From the NCBI RefSeq assembly GCF_030272615.1, contig NC_081407.1, forward strand, positions 149,793,744 through 149,851,743: DNA of 58,000 nucleotides, read 5' to 3'. The stretch's first letter is position 1. Each line of letters begins with the position of its first letter. Position numbers and translations under genes: made by a program. The notes below the pieces were generated by a model. That model made no database searches. It had not been told where the DNA came from and saw only the letters and a list, made by a program, of their open reading frames with translations. Shown here piece after piece: positions 31,745 to 43,560 of this stretch. This DNA is from Cryptomeria japonica. Taxonomy: Eukaryota > Streptophyta > Pinopsida > Cupressales > Cupressaceae.

Positions 31745-34074
31745 TGATAGGGAGATTGGTAGGTAAGCACTCACAAGGCTAGTTTGCTCAAAAAGGATCA
31801 GTTTGTTACCAAAGACTTGTAGATGTTGTTTTGTATGATTGTTCAATCTGTCTTATGGTCATGATGCCAAGTGCTCAAGGTTTTCTTACCTAGCAACCTC
31901 CCTTACTGGTGATGGCTTCTCCCATGCTCCAAAATTACTCAAATTGCTTACCCTTCCATCCACACTTGCTCATGCTTGACTCTTGGGGCCTTCAACCTTC
32001 AGTTTTGATGTGTACTAGGGGTCTTCCACATGGAAATGTAGGGGCAGCAAGGAGTTACTCACCATGAATGCTCATAAACTTGTTTTCGACCTATAACTCT
32101 CAATTTGCTCAAATTCCTTAAAAGGGCTCAACTACCCCCAAATGAGGTTGCATGTTGTCTATGGGTTCCAAGTACACTTGTGGACTGTTTGAAACATTTC
32201 CATTATGTTTCAAAAGCCTTCAAGTTCCATTTTCCCATTGGGTTCAAGCATGCTTCAAAAACTGTCATTTTGTTGTGTGTTATGCAGTCATGAAATTACA
32301 GTCATGAATAGTCATTAATAACTCTCAAAATATTAATCACCAGAACAATCTCTTCAATCAGATTATATAAATTCTAGTTATAGAACTTTCCTCCAAGTTA
32401 TAGAAAGATCCAACAGTTGAATCCGAAGTTGTGATGATTTTTGCAAAACAGGGCTAAAAAGGGCTACTAGCCCATGAAGGCCTAATTGGCCTTGTTTTGC
32501 TCCCACCGGTCAACAATGGTATTATCCACCACAAAGCCTATTTGGAATGATGTTTTAGGAGTGAATTCTCAAGTATTTTTGAGGTTTAGCCCACTGTTGG
32601 TGTAGTTTTAAGACTGTCCACCTTTCATGGCTTAGTTTGGGGGTTTTGTAGGGTTTGGAGCATGTTATGTTTGAAAGACACTCCAACTCCATCCTTCAAG
32701 CCTCCACCAAGGTTTGGAACCTCTACCACATCATTAAACACCTTCCCCTATGTTTTCCCTGCAAGCAATGTGTCAAACATTTGGCAAACAAGAAGGGAAA
32801 CCATAAAATGTCACTGTCACTATCTTCTTTTACTGTCTTTGGATAGTCAATTTGCTGCCCCCTTCTTTAGACCTGCATAAAGAAGAGTATGTATAGGTAG
32901 GATACCTCAAGGAGGTCTGCAAAACAACTACCAATTTCCTATTACATTTCCTTTAGAACTACAAGGCTTGGCTCATGCTCTTCAAGCATTCCATTGAGCA
33001 TTTACAAATCATTTTTCTCAAAACAGTGAGCACATTGTTTGCTTACAAAATAGGAATGTTTGATACAATAAAGTTAATCCAACAAGCCAAGGTGATGCTC
33101 AAAACTCTTAACCTTACTTCTAGACCTCTTCCCCATTGATTTGTCCATTCCAAATTACTTTTGGATGACAATCTTGAGCTTTAATCATGAACTAGCCTAG
33201 TTGCTCCAGCTTGCCTAGTTCTTACTCAAATGCATCTTCAAACCATTCTTCTAGCCAAAAAATAAAGTAATGTACATTATATACTCAAGGATCAACTTGG
33301 TATAATCCATTGGGGTGATCCCAGACCTGGATCAACCAAGTGACACATTTTACAACCCCAAACCCTTGGCAGGGCAGCAGGTAGCTAGTTTCAAAATATT
33401 TTTGTAAAAAAACCTTACAAATGGAAAAAAAATGAAAAAATCACATGGGAGGCCTTAATACATCCACATTGAACTTCCAAGAAGGTAATTTATGGATTGT
33501 ACAGCTACAGTACGGACTGCCCTTCAAAAGGAACAAAAAATAGTCATAAAAGCAAAAAACCACTTGTTTTCTATTGAGTTATTCTTGCAAATACAATCAT
33601 CAACCTTTCCCAAGGCAATGAGAGGCCTTATATAGTTTCTAAAGTTGGTTTCCATGCCCATGTATGGACAAGAAACTTTTTAAATTACATTTTTCAAGAA
33701 AATGACCTTTTTGACAACTTTCTTGAGCAAAATGACAACTTTTCTTGCTCACAAAGGCATTTTTGACATCCTAGCCTTAGCAAGTTTCCTAAACCATTTA
33801 TACATGCTTAAAAACACTAAAAAAACATGTTTCAATGCTCTTGAAACCATTAGGAGGCCTTTTTCGCACTTTTCCACATTTTTGCCAAAAATTGTCAACT
33901 AAAGGCCTGAAATTGCTCGATTTGATCTCTCAAGCCCAAAATGAGATCAAAACCGCTACAAATGACTCAAAACAACCTAAAACAACAAAAACAACCTAAC
34001 ACAAGACTCTACAAACATATAAGCATGAAAAACCCAAAAATGGAGTTTTGACTCAACTAGGTGCTCCTGCACCA
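31745..34074 (-). repeat. E 3' LTR
   Basis: 2,330 bp. On the minus strand it starts TGGTGCAGGAGCACC and ends CCAATCTCCCTATCA. It keeps a 126-bp segment (33246-33371) that the 5' LTR lacks. Otherwise the two align throughout. Small ORFs inside are incidental and duplicated in the other LTR. Confidence 0.95.
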
Positions 34075-34093
34075 TACTCCCCCAAAAACAAAG
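34075..34093 (-). promoter_or_regulatory. Polypurine tract of E
   Basis: On the minus strand the sequence ends in TTTTTGGGGGAGTA directly against the 3' LTR; the GGGGGAG run is the likely plus-strand primer. Confidence 0.7.
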
Positions 34094-34096
34094 AAG

Positions 34097-35420
34097 TCAT
34101 GTGACTGCTTGGGGCAGCAAAGAAGAAGAAATGCCAACTTTCAGAAAGTCAGCTTCAGGTATCCAAGTGGCCTCTGAGATAGGCTGATCCTTCCACTTGA
34201 CGAGATGCTCCATGTAGGTGTGATTCCTTGTCTTTTTGAGAACTCTGGAGTCTAGAACCTGTTCAGCATGGGGAAAAGAAAGAGAAGGGAGAGATAGATC
34301 AGAAAGGGATTGAGAAACATCTGAAACTATTTGAACCTCCTCAGGTGGCTGCCCCTTGAAAGAAATCAGATCTACAACATTAAAAATGGGGGACAAAGAA
34401 ACATTAGTAGGCAAATCAACTTTATATGCATTAGACCCATACTTAGCCAAGATCTTGCAAGGGCCTATCCTCCTCATCTGAAGCTTGCTTGGAACTCCCT
34501 TTTGTAGCCTTGCCTTATTCAAATGTACCATCACATAATCACCTATGGAAAACTCAACATCTCGCTTTGTAGCATCCACTCTTGCCTTGACTTTTTGAGA
34601 GGTGTCTTGGAGAGTTTGTCTCACTTGCTCATGAACCTCCTTTATGGAGTGAGCCATATCATCTATTGTCCCACTTGTATGCTGCAAGTTAGTGATATTC
34701 GTCAACTCCATTATACCCCTTGGATGCATACCATAAACAATTTCAAATGGACTTTTACCTGTAGACCGGTTAACACTGTCATTGTAGGCATATTATGCTT
34801 GATGAATGAGTTGATCCCAACTCTGTCCATATTCCTTTGTCAAACACTTGAGCATGTTTCCAAGAGACCTATTCACCACTTCTGTTTGACCATTAGTTTG
34901 TGGATGATAAGCTGAACCAAAAGAGAGATCACTACCCAATCTCTTCCACAGTGTTTTCCAAAAATGACCAAGAAACTTAATATCTCTATCTGATACAATG
35001 CTAGTAGGAAAACCATGAATCCTAACAAATTCCTTGAAAAATAAGTAAGCAATATGACTTGCATCATGTGTTGTTTTGCAAGGAATGAAGTGAGCCATCT
35101 TACTGAATCTATCAACTACCACAAAGATGTTATCAAATCCTGATTGAGTTCTAGGTAATCCTACTACAGAATCCATGCTAATGCACTCCCAAGGCCTATG
35201 TGGAATGGGAAGAGGCTGATATAAACCAGCATTAGAGGAATTACCTTTTTCTTTCTGGTATACCAAGCACTACTCAACATACCTCCTAATGTCTCTCTGC
35301 ATCTTAGGCCAATAATAGAACCTTTGAACCAACTCTAAGGTCTTATTGAGACCAAAATGCCCACTTAAGCACCCATTGTGCTTTTCTTGAATGAGGTTCT
35401 CTCTCATAGAACCTTGTGGA
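34097..35420 (-). pseudogene. E integrase and chromodomain
   Basis: Minus strand. The N-terminal zinc-finger part at 35400-35270 reads HNGCLSGHFG, YYWPKMQRDIRRYVE, a TAG, then CLVYQKEK. The core frame 35266-34793 has DSVVGLPRTQ (first catalytic Asp), IVSDRDIKFLGHFWK (second) and YHPQTNGQTEVVNRSL (Glu), so the DDE triad is intact. A TAA follows, and the same frame continues 34729-34097 with DYVMVHLNKAR, MRRIGPCKIL and, at about 34260-34140, the chromodomain: MEHLVKWKDQPISEATWIPE, the aromatic/charged pattern of gypsy chromodomains. The chromodomain is thought to steer integration to marked chromatin. The frame differs from RT (shift between 35524 and 35400). Confidence 0.9.
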
Positions 35421-35523
35421 ACACACAACTATCCACCCTTGAATAACAAACCATCCTACAAAGTGAAATCAGCATAGGAACCATGGAAGTTATTCTCACA
35501 ATATTTACAAACTTTGTAAGCTT

Positions 35524-36960
35524 CTACAAAATCATTATCAATAAGATACATGTCCCTATACTATCAATACCAATACTCTGAACTTGAATCTCATGAATAG
35601 TTAACAATCTTCTACTCAAACCATCTGCTACTTTATTCAACTGACCCTTCTTATGCTTAAGAGTAAAAGTGTAAGCTTGTAAATATTCTACCCATTTAAC
35701 ATGCCTATGATTCAGTTTATCTTGTGAGTTCAAGAAACTGAGTGCCTGATTATCCGTGTAAACAACAAACTCTTTAGGAAGAAGATAGTGTCTCCATTTC
35801 CTAAGTGCTTGTACCAATGCATAAAGTTCTAAATCATAGGATGAGTACTTTTTCTTTGCATCATTTAACTTTTCACTAAAAAATGCTACTGGTCTATTTT
35901 CTTGACTTAAAACAACTCCTACCGCAATATTGCTAGCATCACATTCAATAGTAAAAAGCTTGTCAAAACTAGGTAAAATAAGCACTGGTTGAGTAGCTAC
36001 TTTAGTTTTCAGTAATTCAAACCCCTTATTTTCCGTACTTTTCCATTGAAACTTTACCTTGACACCCCCTTTGATGGTGTCCAACATTAGAGCACAAATC
36101 TCACTGAATCCCCTGATGAATTTCCTGTAAAACTGAGCCAAACCATGGAAGCTTCTGACATCACTGGTTGTCTTAGGAGTTGGCCAACTGGTTATTGCTG
36201 CAACCTTTGAGTGATCCATTTTCAGATTGCCTCCTGATACAACAAAGCCAAGATAGACTAATTGTTGTTGCATGAAATCACATTTTTCTAGATTTATGGT
36301 TAGTTGTTCATCAGATAACTGTTTCAAAACAATAGCTAAATGTTGTAAATGTTCTTCCTTAGTCTTGCTGAAAATAATAATGTCATCTAAATACACTACA
36401 ACAAATTTTCCAATGAAATCATGTAAAACTTCATTCATGAGCCTCATGAATGTGCTGGGAGCATTTGAGAGTCCAAAAGGCATGACTAGCCACTCATAGA
36501 GACCCTCATTTGTTTTGAAAGTTGTCTTCCACTCATCCCCCTCTTTGATTCTTATCTGATGGTAACCACTCTTCAAGTCTATCTTACTGAAATATTGTGC
36601 ACCCCCCAAACAATCCATCAAATCCTCTATCCTGGGTATGGGAAATCTGTATCTGATGGTGATCTTGTTAATGGCCCTAGAATCTGTACAAAGTCTCCAT
36701 GTACCACCCTTCTTAGGTGCCAACACTGTAGGTACTGCACAAGGACTAATGCTTTTTCTAATCAGCCCTTCATCAAAGAGTTCTTGTATTTGTCTTGCTA
36801 CCTCTTTGTTTCGCTCAGGGGTCATTTTGTAGGCTGCCTTATTGGGCAAAGAGGCTCCAAGAATAAAGTCAATTTGATGGCTAATGGCTCTAGGAGGTGG
36901 TAAAGTTGCAGGTGTACCATCACTAATTATTTGTTTGAAGTTATCAAGGATTTGCTACAC
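35524..36960 (-). pseudogene. E reverse transcriptase and RNase H
   Basis: A 441-codon open frame (36849-35524). RT blocks in order: SPCAVPTVLAPKKGGTWRLC, RAINKITIRYRFPIPRIEDL, FSKIDLKSGYHQIRI, LVMPFGLSNAPSTFMRLMN and catalytic VVYLDDIIIFSKT, all canonical. RNase H follows with IECDASNIAVGVVLSQ (catalytic Asp), KKYSSYDLELYALVQALRKW (Glu) and FVVYTDNQALSFL (Asp), then HVKWVEYLQAYTF and KVADGLSRR. The catalytic residues I can see are in place. Upstream a TAG near 36955 separates it from the protease linker in the same frame. The last 40 or so codons before 35524 are probably out of the original frame. Confidence 0.93.
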
Positions 36961-37139
36961 CTCACATGGTATCTCCACTTTCTTTTCTACCTTTTCCTCC
37001 TTAGGCTTCACTATGAGTGCAAATCCTACTCCCTCACCCTCTTCTAGTGTTTTTATGAACTCTTTCTCATTGACTAACAAGATGATAGGCACTTTGTCGC
37101 TGCTCTCTCCTTCTTCATTGAGGGATTGAATCTGATAGT

Positions 37140-37500
37140 TTACTCCATCTTTTTGAAAGGAATAGGAGTTTCTTTCTCCATCATGTTGTGCTTTTCAGTC
37201 AAATTGCCAAGGTCTACCCAATAATAGGTGGCAAGCATCCATTGGAGGGATGTCACATAGGATCCTATCAATATATCCGCCTATGTGGAAATCTACCCAG
37301 GCTTGCTCATTTACCAACACATGTTGCCCCTTGTTTAGCCATGTTACTTTGTATGGTTCTTTGTGTTGTATTCTAGGTAGTTTCAACTTACTGATTGCTT
37401 CTTCTGATATGATGTTATCAGTGGATCCTGAATCTATGATCACCTTACACACTTTTCCCATGATTTTACACTTAATCCTAAACAATGCTCTTCTCTATGA
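37140..37500 (-). pseudogene. E aspartic protease
   Basis: Frame 37485-37195, the same frame as gag and RT. CKVIIDSGSTDNIISEEA carries the canonical D-S-G-S active site; CHLLLGRPWQFD is the usual C-terminal ILGRPW motif. A TAG lies just before the domain and a TGA just after it. Typical retropepsin of about 100 residues cleaving the gag-pol chain. Confidence 0.88.
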
Positions 37501-37639
37501 GGCCTCTGTACTCTATGGCTTCTTCATCAACACTCTTTTAATCATTAAACTATCACCATCTTTTGAAGCTAGGTGGTTTAATTTTAAAGTTCTGGGATTA
37601 CCTCCATCTTCCTAAACATAATTTACCCTCTTTTTACCT

Positions 37640-38685
37640 CCATAGGATGAACTAGGCTTCTCTGGGCATCTATAGGCAGGGTGGCCTAACTTTTGGCAGT
37701 TGTAGCATTTCATGGTTGAAAAGTAGGACCCTCTCCCTGGTCCATTAGATCTACCCCTACTCGGGTTGCTTGATCCCCTACCCCTATAGCTGGGTTTGCT
37801 CTGAGAATCCCCACTTTGCTCTAGAAGTTTAGATTCTCCCTAGGATCGTTGATCTATGCTCCTTCCCCCAAAACTACCTCTGTGGCCTCTACCATCTCTT
37901 CCCCTACCTCGACCTCTATTGTTTTGTTCTTGCTTTCTTCTACCTTTCTCTTCCACCTTAAGTGCCAATTGGTAGCACTTGTGTACGGTTTGTGGGCATA
38001 ACAAGCTCATCTCTTCGTCAATGTTCCACCTTAATCCATTTAAATACCTTGCCACTTTGATACTCTCATCCTCCACTACTCTGGATCTCATGCACAGCTT
38101 CTGAAACTCTTCAGTGTAGCTACTGACATCTAGGTCTTTCTATCTCAAGTTTTGTCTCTCCTTGTGAAGTTGTATCTCATAGTCTTCAGGAAGGTAGGTC
38201 TCTTTGATTTTGGCTAGCATTGCCTTCCAGGTGGTTAGTGGTTGCTTACCTTCATTCACCCTTTCCTCTTGGATGAATTTCCACCATGTTAAGGTTGCCC
38301 CTCTCAGCCTTGACTTTGCCACCTTGACCTTTTGTGCTCCGGTCACTCCATCACATTCAAAATGGTTTTCTAACCCTTCAATCCACTCTATTAGAGAATA
38401 TGGATCCATCTTCCCACTGAAAAGGGCCACTCCTTCTAAGGTCTTACCACTCATAGCTCTCAAGGCTTTCAAGAATGGTTCTTGCTCAATGACAGGGTTA
38501 GGTATGGGGACCTCATCTTCTATGGCCACCATTTTACCCTTATCACCAACCTTATCATGGAACTCTTCAGTTTTGCATTCTACCTCAGCTAGTTTCATTG
38601 CTATTTGGTCTAATCTTTCTCTAAGAACCCTATTTTCCTCTTCGTCGTCCTCAACCTTCTTTGCTAATTCTGCATTGGTCACCAT
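37640..38685 (-). pseudogene. gag: E gag
   Basis: Starts at ATG 38685, only 38 nt past the primer-binding site. Residues 1-50 are acidic and coiled-coil-like (AKKVEDDEEENRVLRERL). A capsid core follows: FSGKMDPYSLIEWIEGLE, LRGATLTWWKFIQ and YLPEDYEIQLHKE, then after a TAG SSYTEEFQKLCMRS and VARYLNGL. The C-terminal part is Arg/Gly-rich (RGRGRGRDGRGHRG), followed after another TAG by the knuckle CYNCQKLGHPAYRC, a perfect C-X2-C-X4-H-X4-C. Two or three TAG stops are the only damage. Confidence 0.88.
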
Positions 38686-38722
38686 GGTTTCCTAATGTGT
38701 CTTTCCTCCTGAATCTCTTGTT

Positions 38723-38735
38723 GGCTCTGATACCA
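38723..38735 (-). promoter_or_regulatory. Primer-binding site of E (initiator tRNA-Met)
   Basis: The minus strand reads TGGTATCAGAGCC, complementary to the 3' end of plant initiator tRNA-Met, 3 nt after the LTR. Confidence 0.9.
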
Positions 38736-38738
38736 CTA

Positions 38739-40926
38739 TGATAGGGAGATTGGTAGGTAAGCACTCACAAGGCTAGTTTGCTCAAAAAGGATCAGTTTGT
38801 TACCAGAGACTTGTAGATGTTGTTGTGTATGATTGTTCAATCTATCTTATGGTCATGATGCCAAGTGCTCAAGGTTTTCTTACCTAGCAACCTCCCTTAT
38901 TGGTGATGGCTTCTCCCATGCTCCAAAATTACTCAAATTGCTTACGCTTCCATCCACACTTACTCATCCTTGGCTCTTGGGGCCTTCAACCTTCAATTTT
39001 GATGTGTACTAGGGGTCTTCCACATGGAAATGCAAGGGCAGCAAGGAGTTACTCACCATGAATGCTCATAAACTTGTTTTAGACCTATAACTCTCAATTT
39101 GCTCAAATTCCTTAAAAGGGCTCAACTACCCCCAAATGAGGTTGCACGTTTCCTGTGGGTTCCAATTACACTTGTGGACTATTTTAAATGTTTCCATTAT
39201 GTTTCAAAAGCCGTCAAGTTCCATTTTCCCATCGGGTTCAAGCATTCTTCAAAAACTGCCATTTTGTTGTGTGTTATGCAGTCATAAATAGTCATTAATA
39301 ACTCTCAAAATATTAATGACTAGACCAATCACTTCAGTCAGATTATAGGCATCCTATTTATAGAAATTTCCTCCAAGTTATAGAAAGATCCAACGGTTTA
39401 ATCCAAAGTTGTGATGTTTTTTGCAAAACAAGGCTAAAAAGCGCTACTAGCTCGTCAAGGCCTTATTGGCCTTGTTTTGCTCCCACTGGTCAACGATGGT
39501 CTTATCCACCATAAATCCTTTTTGTAATGATGTTTTAGGAGTGAATTATCAAGTATTTTTGAGGTTTAGCCCACTGTTGGTGTAGTTTTAAGACTGTCCA
39601 CCTTTCATGGCTTAATTTGGGGGTTTTGTAGGGTTTGCAGCATGTTATGTTTGAAAGACACTCCAACTCCCCCCTTCAAGCCTCCACCAAGGTTTGGAAC
39701 CTCTGCCACATCATTAAACACCTTCCCCTGCCTTTTCCCTACAAGCAATGTGTCAAACATTTGGCAAACAAGAAGGGAAACCATAAAATGTCACTGTCAC
39801 TATCTTCTTTTACTGTCTTTGGACAGTCAATTTGCTGCCCCCTTCTTTAGACCTGCATAAAGAAGAGTATGTATAGGTGGGATACCTCAAGGAGGTTTGT
39901 AAAACAACTACCAATTTTCTATTACATTTCCTTTAGAACTACAAGGCTTGGCTCATGCTCTTCAAGCATTCCATTGAGCATTTACAAATCATTTTTCTCA
40001 AAACAGTGAGCACATTGTTTGCTTACAAAATAGGATTGTTTGATACAATAAAGTGAATCCAGCAAGCCAAGGTGATGCTAAACACTCTTAACCTTACTTC
40101 CAGACCTCTTCCCCATTGATTTTTCCATTCCAAATTATTTTTGGATGACAATCTTGAGCTTTAATCATGAACTAGCCTAGTTGCTCCAACTTTCCTAGTT
40201 CTTACTCAAATGCATCTTCAAACCAGGGTAGCAGGTAGCTAGTTTCAAAATATTTTTGTAAGAACACCTTACAAATGGAAAAAAAATGAAAAAATCACAT
40301 GGGAGGTCTTAATACATCCACATTGAACTTCCAAGAAGGTACAATATGGATTGTACAGCTACAGTACGGACTGCCTTCAAAAGGAACAAAAAACAGTCAT
40401 AAAAGCAAAAAAACACTTGTTTTCTATTGAGTTATTCTTGCAAATACAATCACCAACCTTTCCCAAGGAAAGTAGAGGCCTTATATAGTTTCTCAAGCTG
40501 GTTTCCACACCCATATACAGACAAGCAACTTTTTAAATTACATTTTTCAAGAAAATGACCTTTTTGACAACTTTCTTGAGCAAGATGACAACTTTTCTTG
40601 CTCACAAAGGCATTTTTGACATCCTAGCCTTAGAAACTTTCCTAAACCATTTAGACATGCTTAAAAACACTAAACAAACATGTTTCAATGCTCTTGAAAC
40701 CATTAGGAGACCTGTTTGGCACTTTTCCACATCTTTGCCAAAAATTGTCAACTCAAGGCCTGAAAAGCAAGATTTGATCTCTCAAGCCCAAAATAAGATC
40801 AAAACCACTACAAATGACTCAAAACAACCTCAAACAACAAAAAAAACCTAACACAAGAATTTACAAACATATAAGCATGAAAAACCAAAAAATGGAGTTT
40901 TGACTCAACTAGGTGCTCCTACACCA
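38739..40926 (-). repeat. E 5' LTR
   Basis: 2,188 bp, TGGTGTAGGAGCACC to CCAATCTCCCTATCA on the minus strand. Lacks the 126-bp segment of the 3' LTR; the junction AACCA/GGG shows CA microhomology, so a deletion here is the simpler reading. Confidence 0.95.
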
Positions 40927-40931
40927 CTGGC
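40927..40931. repeat. Target-site duplication of E, right copy (CTGGC)
   Basis: Exact copy of 31740-31744; the D frame resumes at once. Confidence 0.95.
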
Positions 40932-41640
40932 GCTGGATGTAGTAGAGCAGTTGAAGAAAGCTCCAGCTCATGTCTCTCTATGGGACCTCCTGAGTATCCC
41001 AGAATAGAAAAGAAGGCTAAGAGAGGCATTGTCCCATGATCAAAAGTATGCAGGTGTGATAGCTCCTTTGCTCCTTCAGACAAGTGAAATGGATCCCCCC
41101 CCCCCCCCCCCGCAGTTAGCAAGTCGCGTCTCCTTGCTGCTTTGACCAATGAGAGCTCACCCTTCACTACACCAAGAGAAGGTAAGCCTAAGCCGAATCC
41201 TTTTTACCTCACCCTTATAGTTGGAGATAAAATTTTGCATAACTCTATGATAGATTTTGGTGCTAGTACTACGGTCATGCCTAAGCAAATTGTCGAAGTA
41301 TTAAACATTAAGTATGACCCTTTAAGTAAGGGAGTAATGCAGCTCAATGGGAATAAAGTTTAGACGATAGGTCTCATCAAAAGCCTCCCCTTGACTTTAT
41401 TTGCATGTCCAAGTGTAACAATATGTCAAGAAGTAGTGGTCATCATTATCCTTCCCATCTTCGAGCTCTACTTGTCTCGAGATTTCACTGCTAAAATAGG
41501 AGGATATATGTCCCTAGATTGGTCCCACCTTATCCTTCATACCCAACATGGTGCTAAGTTGAAGATCCTTTCAGAGCCCCTTCATGCTGAACATATAGCT
41601 AACCAAGCCTTGATCAATTTCGAGCCTACCCATACTTCTA
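40932..41640 (+). pseudogene. D gag end and aspartic protease
   Basis: 40932-41094 continues the gag-linker frame (LDVVEQLKKAPAHVSLWDLL, a phrase typical of the plant Ty3/gypsy gag-protease linker) with a TAG at 41005. A 17-base C run at 41095-41111 then changes the frame. The protease follows: FYLTLIVGDKILHNSMIDFGAS, where D-F-G-A-S replaces D-S/G-G-A-S, then TTVMPKQIVEVLNI, a TAG at 41361 and a poorly conserved second half with IFELYLSRDFTAKIGGYMSL in place of the usual ILGRPWL block. The active-site Asp is kept. Probably dead. Confidence 0.72.
41095..41111. repeat. C17 homopolymer in D linker
   Basis: Seventeen C residues inside a Pro-coding part of the D frame. Length mod 3 determines whether the gag-linker and protease frames join; as read here they do not. 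Confidence 0.9.
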
Positions 41641-41849
41641 TAACCAATGATGAGCGAAAAGTGGTAGAGCTTTTAGAAGATGAAGTAACCGGGGAAATCC
41701 CACCCGAACAAGAAGTTTTCCTAAATGAGTTCATAGACTCCGACCCCTTCTCTAATTACCATGCCACTAGCCTAGGTACTTATTGCATTTTTGAAGAGGA
41801 TCAGCTGATCCCAAAACTCACCAAAGATTCATTCTCTGAAGATATGTTG

Positions 41850-42250
41850 TCTTCAACACTATGGACTTTACACTTCAACGGCGCCAAATGTAAAATGGGC
41901 TCCGGAGCTGGAGTTTGTCTCACCACTCCTACGGGCGATCAAATCCAAAAGTCTTTCTGGTTGTAGTTCGCATGTTCGAATAATGAAGCAGAGTATGAAG
42001 GGCTAATTCAAGGTTTGAACATGGTAGAAAGAATGGGCATTAAAAAGTTGAAAGTCCTCGGTGATTCTAAACTAGTGGTGCACCAGGTTCGAATGATATC
42101 CAGTGCCAAGAATGTTCACATGAGGTCTTACCATTCCAGAGTTTGGGATTTAATAGAAAGTTTTGATGCTTTCAATATCACAAGCATTCCTTGGACACTA
42201 AACATTGTAGCAGATCACATGGCGACCATAGGAGCTCATTTTGATCCAGC
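41850..42250 (+). pseudogene. D archaeal-type RNase H, located upstream of RT
   Basis: The domain shows WTLHFNGAKCKMGSGAGVCL, TTPTGDQI, a TAG at 41964, FACSNNEAEYEGLIQGLNMV, LKVLGDSKLVVHQV and a closing VADHMATIGA. These are the archaeal-type RNase H motifs of Tat elements: Glu in AEYEGL and Asp in GDSKL are kept, but the first Asp (FDG) reads Asn (FNG), which should disable it. It lies between protease and RT in one continuous frame. In element B, as in standard Tat elements, this domain follows the first RNase H, so D has a permuted order. Confidence 0.85.
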
Positions 42251-43560
42251 TATAGACCTCTTAGCTGATCACCCAGCAGTCAGTATCGTGGTCCGCCCGG
42301 CTATTCCTGATAATGATACATATTGGCAGGTGTTTGAAAGTGATGAACAGATTGCCCTGTTTATTCAAAGCTCGGGAGAGTTTGCTGATCAGCTGCAACC
42401 TAGGATCAAAGAAGCTTACAGAAACCAGCTCATTCAGTTAAAATCCAACAAACTTCCTAATGGTTTAACTACCTTAGAGAACTTGTTTGATCATGAGAAT
42501 GTTAAGAAAGATACGCGGAATCTCACAACAGATAAAGGAAATTACACTGAAATGTCAATCGGTAGCGGAAGAATCCTCAAAGTGGGAAAAGGTGTTTCTT
42601 CAAAAGATAGGGAAAAGTTGGCTCGATACTGTAATGAATATGAAGGCGTCATGGCTTGGTCTTATGATGATTTAAAAGGTTACGATCCTAACATCACCTA
42701 GCACACCATCAAACTCACAAATGAAGCTAAGCCAGCCCGACAGAAGCAGAGGCCGATCAACCCCAAGATCGAATCCCTCATAGCTCAGGAGTTGAAGAAA
42801 CTAATCGAATCAAGGATTATTTATCCCATTAAGTATAGTACCTAGGTGTCAAATTTGGTCCCTGTTAGGAAAAAGAATGGCGATATTTGACTCTGTGTGG
42901 ACTTTTGGGACCTGAATCAAGCATCACTCAAGGATCATTATCCCTTACCGTCCATGGAACAATTATTAAGCACTATAGCTGGGTCAGAAATGTTCTCTAT
43001 ACTTGATGGTTTATCAGGATATAACCAGGTAAGTGTGAAAGCAGAGGATCAACACAAGACGACTTTCACGACCAAGTGGGGAACGTTTGCATATCAAAAG
43101 ATGCCTTTCGGCTTGTCAAACGTTGGAGCCACTTTCCAAAGGGCCATGGATTTGGCTTTCAAAGAGATAATTAATAAGATTCTCTTGATATATTTAGATG
43201 GCCTGACCATGTTTTCCAAGCACTGGGAAGATCACTTTGATCATCTTGAGTTAGTCTTGCAAAAATGTCTTGAATTTGGAATCTCCTTGAACCCCAAAAA
43301 ATGTATCTTTGGAGTTCCTCAAGGGAAGTTGTTGGGACATATAGTTTCTAAAGAAGGCATCTCTATTGATCTAGACTGGATCAAGGCTATCAAAGAGCTC
43401 CCCCTTCCGGTCAACAAAAAGGGAGTGCAATCTTTCCTGGGAAAGGTCAATTTTGTCAGTTGCTTCATCTCCAACTTCACTAGAATAATAAGACCCATCA
43501 CCCTCATGCTTAAAAAAGATATACATTTCAAATGGATTGCTGAAGCCAAAAATGCCTTCG
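42251..43560 (+). pseudogene. D linker and reverse transcriptase
   Basis: After a linker (LFIQSSGEFADQLQPRI, then DREKLARYCNEYEGVMAWSY, the usual approach to Tat RT) come a TAG at 42699 and RT: IESRIIYPIKYST, TAG 42843, NLVPVRKKNGDI, TGA 42888, then LCVDFWDLNQASLKDHYPLP, FSILDGLSGYNQV, TTFTTKWGTFAYQKMPFGLS, NVGATFQRAMD and YLDGLTMFSK. The catalytic YLDD block has lost its second Asp to Gly. VPQGKLLGHIVSKEGISID closes the palm-thumb part. The frame is the same throughout, so only substitutions have damaged it. Confidence 0.9.

Larger units (their letters stand above)
31745..40926 (-). mobile_element. Element E: complete chromovirus (Ty3/gypsy with chromodomain)
   Basis: A 9,182-bp minus-strand element: 5' LTR 40926-38739, primer-binding site 38735-38723, gag, protease, RT, RNase H, integrase, chromodomain, polypurine tract 34093-34075, 3' LTR 34074-31745. 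Both ends carry the 5-bp duplication CTGGC. The chromodomain after integrase defines it as a chromovirus; I cannot place the clade with certainty. It inserted antisense into the gag-protease junction of D. About nine stops and at least one frameshift make it inactive, but catalytic motifs are kept. Confidence 0.95.
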
